From the NCBI GenBank assembly GCA_024362935.1, contig JANCRA010000116.1:928501-992500 (forward strand): a stretch of DNA of 64,000 bases, given 5' to 3'. This stretch comes from Setophaga petechia (lineage: Eukaryota; Chordata; Aves; Passeriformes; Parulidae). Position 1 is the first letter of the stretch. The number at the start of each line of letters is the position of its first letter. A program made the translations under genes and the position numbers. The notes below the pieces were generated by a model. It saw only the letters and a list, made by a program, of their open reading frames with translations, was not told the origin of the DNA and ran no database searches. Shown here piece after piece: positions 61,665-64,000 of this stretch.

Positions 61665-62520
61665 TGGACAATTCTCATTTGGGGTGGGATTTGGACAATT
61701 CTCATTTGGGGTGGGATTTGGACAATGCTCATTTTGGGTTTGATTTGGATAATGCTTGGGGTAGGATTTGGACAATGCTCATTTTGGACAATTCTCATTT
61801 TGGGTGGGATTTGGACAATGCTCATTTTGGGATGGGATTTGGACAATGCTCATTTTGGATGGGATTTGGACAATTCTCATTTGGGTGTGATTTGGACAAT
61901 GCTCATTTTGGACAATTCTCATTTTGGGTGGGATTTGGACAATTCTCATTTTGGGTTTGATTTGGATAATGTTCAGTTGGGGTGGGATTTGGACAATGCT
62001 CATTTTGGGCAGGATTTGGACAATGCTCATTTTGGGTGGGATTTGGACAATTCTCATTTGGGCTGGGATTTGGACAATGTTCATTTGGGGCAGGATTTGG
62101 ACAATGCTCATTTTGGGTGGGATTTGGACAATTCTCATTGGGGTGGGATTTGGACAATGCTAATTTAGGGTGGGATTTGGACAATGCTTATTTGGGGCAG
62201 GATTTGGACAATTCTCATTTTGGGTGGGATTTGGACAATGCTCATTTTGGGTGGGATTTGGACAATGCTCATTTGGGGTGGGATTTTGGACAATGCTCAT
62301 TTGGGGTGGGATTTGGACAATGCTCATTTTGGACAATTCTCATTGGGGTGGGATTTGGACAATTCTCATTTTGGGTGGGATTTGGACAATTCTCATTGGG
62401 GTGGGATTGGACGATGCTCATTGGGGTGGGATTTGGACAATGCTCATTTTGGGCAGGATTTGGACAATTCTCATTTTGGGCAGGATTTGGACAATTCTCA
62501 TTTTGGGTGGGATTTGTCCT
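61665..62520. repeat. ~27-28-bp minisatellite GGGTGGGATTTGGACAATGC
   Basis: About 32 copies ending TCATTTT or TCATTTGG. Confidence 0.98.
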
Positions 62521-63214
62521 GCCCTGAACGTTCTGCCCCCACAGGCCCTGGCAGTGTCCCGTGGAACTCCTGGCCCCTGGCAGGTGTCCCTGCCCATGGG
62601 GATGGTCAAGGTCCCTTCAAAGCCAAACCACCCCGTGGTTCCCTGCAAAGTCTCCTGGGTTTTCTGGATGTGCTGACCCCAGGCCGGGAGCAGGGAGTCA
62701 CAGTTCCTGGAACACCAACCCAAACGTGTCCTTGCCCAGGCACAGCTCGGTGCCCCTGCTCCAAATGTGACTCATTGATATTGTTTTAATGCCAAAAGCC
62801 ACACAGATCCTCTTTACAAGCAGCACCAGCACACAAAATAAAATATCATAAAAAAGCAACATTAAAAATGAACAAAAAGACAAAGCAAAACATAACCGTG
62901 CAAATAAATAACCCTTTGCAATTTGGATAGTTTATGGTGAGGGAAACACTGTGAATATCTAATCCAAGCAGCTGTATTGCCAAGGAAATGTCACATAAAA
63001 GCAGCAGAATCATAGCATAGATCAGGGAGATAAAAAAGGACAGCACAATCTAATCAGATGTGACAGATGCAGCCCAAGTGCACCCAAAGGCAGAGCCAGC
63101 GGGGGTCTCACGAGAGGAGCACCCGGAGCTGGGGGCGCTGGGATGGTCTGGAAATCACAAACCCCAGAGAGGCTTGGGCTGGCAGGACCCCAGAGGGCAT
63201 CCCCTGCCACCCTG
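62521..63214 (+). other. Single-copy island, possibly conserved non-coding
   Basis: 62770-63060 is the most AT-rich unique stretch of the window (CACACAAAATAAAATATCAT, GCAAATAAATAACCCTTTGC). Could also be part of a minus-strand 3' UTR of an unseen gene. Confidence 0.4.
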
Positions 63215-63216
63215 CC

Positions 63217-63660
63217 CTGGGCACGGACACCTGGGCACAGACACCTGGGCACGGATACCTGGGCACGGATACCTGGGAAAGGACACCTGGGAAAGGACAC
63301 CTGGGCACAGACACCTGGGCACAGACACACCTGGGCAGGGACACCTGGGCACAGACACACCTGGGCACGGACACCTGGGCATGGACACCTGGACAGGGAC
63401 ACCTGGGAAAGGACACCTGGGAAAGGACACCTGGGCACGGACACACCTGGGCATGGACACCTGGGCACAGACACCTGGGCACGGACACCTGGGCAGGGAC
63501 ACACCTGGGTGCAGACACACCTGGGCACAGACACACCTGGGTGCAGACACACCTGGGCACAGACACACCTGGGCACAGACACCTGGGCACAGACACCTGG
63601 GAAAGGACACCTGGGCAGAGACACACCTGGGTACAGACACCTGGGCAGGGACACCTGGAC
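63217..63660. repeat. 15-18-bp minisatellite GGACACCTGGGCACAGACAC
   Basis: About 27 units with GGAAA or GGCACGG variants. Confidence 0.97.
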
Positions 63661-63898
63661 TCTGCTTCCTCCTGGCCTGGAGCCCAGCAGTGTTTGGAGC
63701 AGTGGGATCTGCTCGGGCCTGCAGTGCCACAGCTCCCTGTGCCCATCAGTGGTGCCCATCAGTGTGCCCAGCCCTGCAGGTGACAGGGACAGGCTGTGGT
63801 GGGGTGGCCTCAGCCCCGGGCTGGGCTGGGACAGCCATTGCCAGGCCCTGGGGTGCATTTATCCTCCTGAGATCCCTGCAGGCTCCCAGGGAATGAGG
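63661..63898 (+). other. Single-copy sequence
   Basis: Nothing recognised. Confidence 0.35.
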
Positions 63899-63909
63899 GG
63901 ATGGCCTGA

Positions 63910-64000
63910 GACACACCAGGGTGGGCAGGGACTGGCACCAGGGTGGGCAGGGACTGGCACCAGGGATGGCCTGAGAGACACCAGGGCTGGGCAGGGACTG
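63910..64000. repeat. ~24-bp array CACCAGGGTGGGCAGGGACT
   Basis: Four copies, cut by the window end. Confidence 0.9.

Noticed and set aside
59895..62520. Regular ~31- and ~28-bp direct repeats resembling a CRISPR array
   Set aside because: No unique spacers between repeats; vertebrate sequence context; these are head-to-tail minisatellites.

Overview
This window looks like GC-rich bird DNA, most likely from a passerine and probably from a microchromosome or other GC-rich arm. The evidence is several truncated CR1-type LINE 3' ends on both strands, three 381-bp solo LTRs of one avian-type endogenous retrovirus family, and an extreme density of minisatellites. The species assignment is inference.

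The only protein-coding gene I can support fills the left half on the + strand. It is a multi-exon ADAM metalloproteinase-disintegrin gene, best matched to ADAM33 (the ortholog of amphibian ADAM13). Twenty-one exons lie between 2683 and 30369. They join in consistent phase with GT/AG boundaries and no internal stop, giving 846 residues. These cover the end of the prodomain (with a cysteine switch and a furin-type RARR site), a catalytic domain with an intact [12 protein letters not shown] zinc motif and Met-turn, a disintegrin domain with an RX6DLPEF loop, the cysteine-rich and EGF-like modules, one membrane segment, and a long proline-rich tail with SH3 ligand motifs. The 5' exons (signal peptide and first part of the prodomain) are left of the window. 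An 18-nt microexon sits just before the last exon.

The most striking structure is in the introns. In eight of the 20 introns the tandem array starts at the 5' splice site, and its unit carries a copy, more or less diverged, of the donor plus the last few to ~45 nt of the preceding exon. At least three arrays likewise run into a 3' splice site. Examples are ~20 copies of the exon 11 tail plus donor (15399-16612), dozens of short units made from the end of exon 15 (21028-22310), and donor copies spread through a GGGAAT array after exon 2 (3331-4560).

The right half (30.4-64 kb) has no recognisable gene. It is a succession of micro- and minisatellites (4 to ~75 bp units), CR1 fragments and LTRs, broken by a few AT-richer single-copy islands that resemble conserved non-coding sequence. 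The flanking genes expected from mammalian synteny (GFRA4, SIGLEC1, HSPA12B) were not recognised. Most long open reading frames in the window are artefacts of stop-free repeats.
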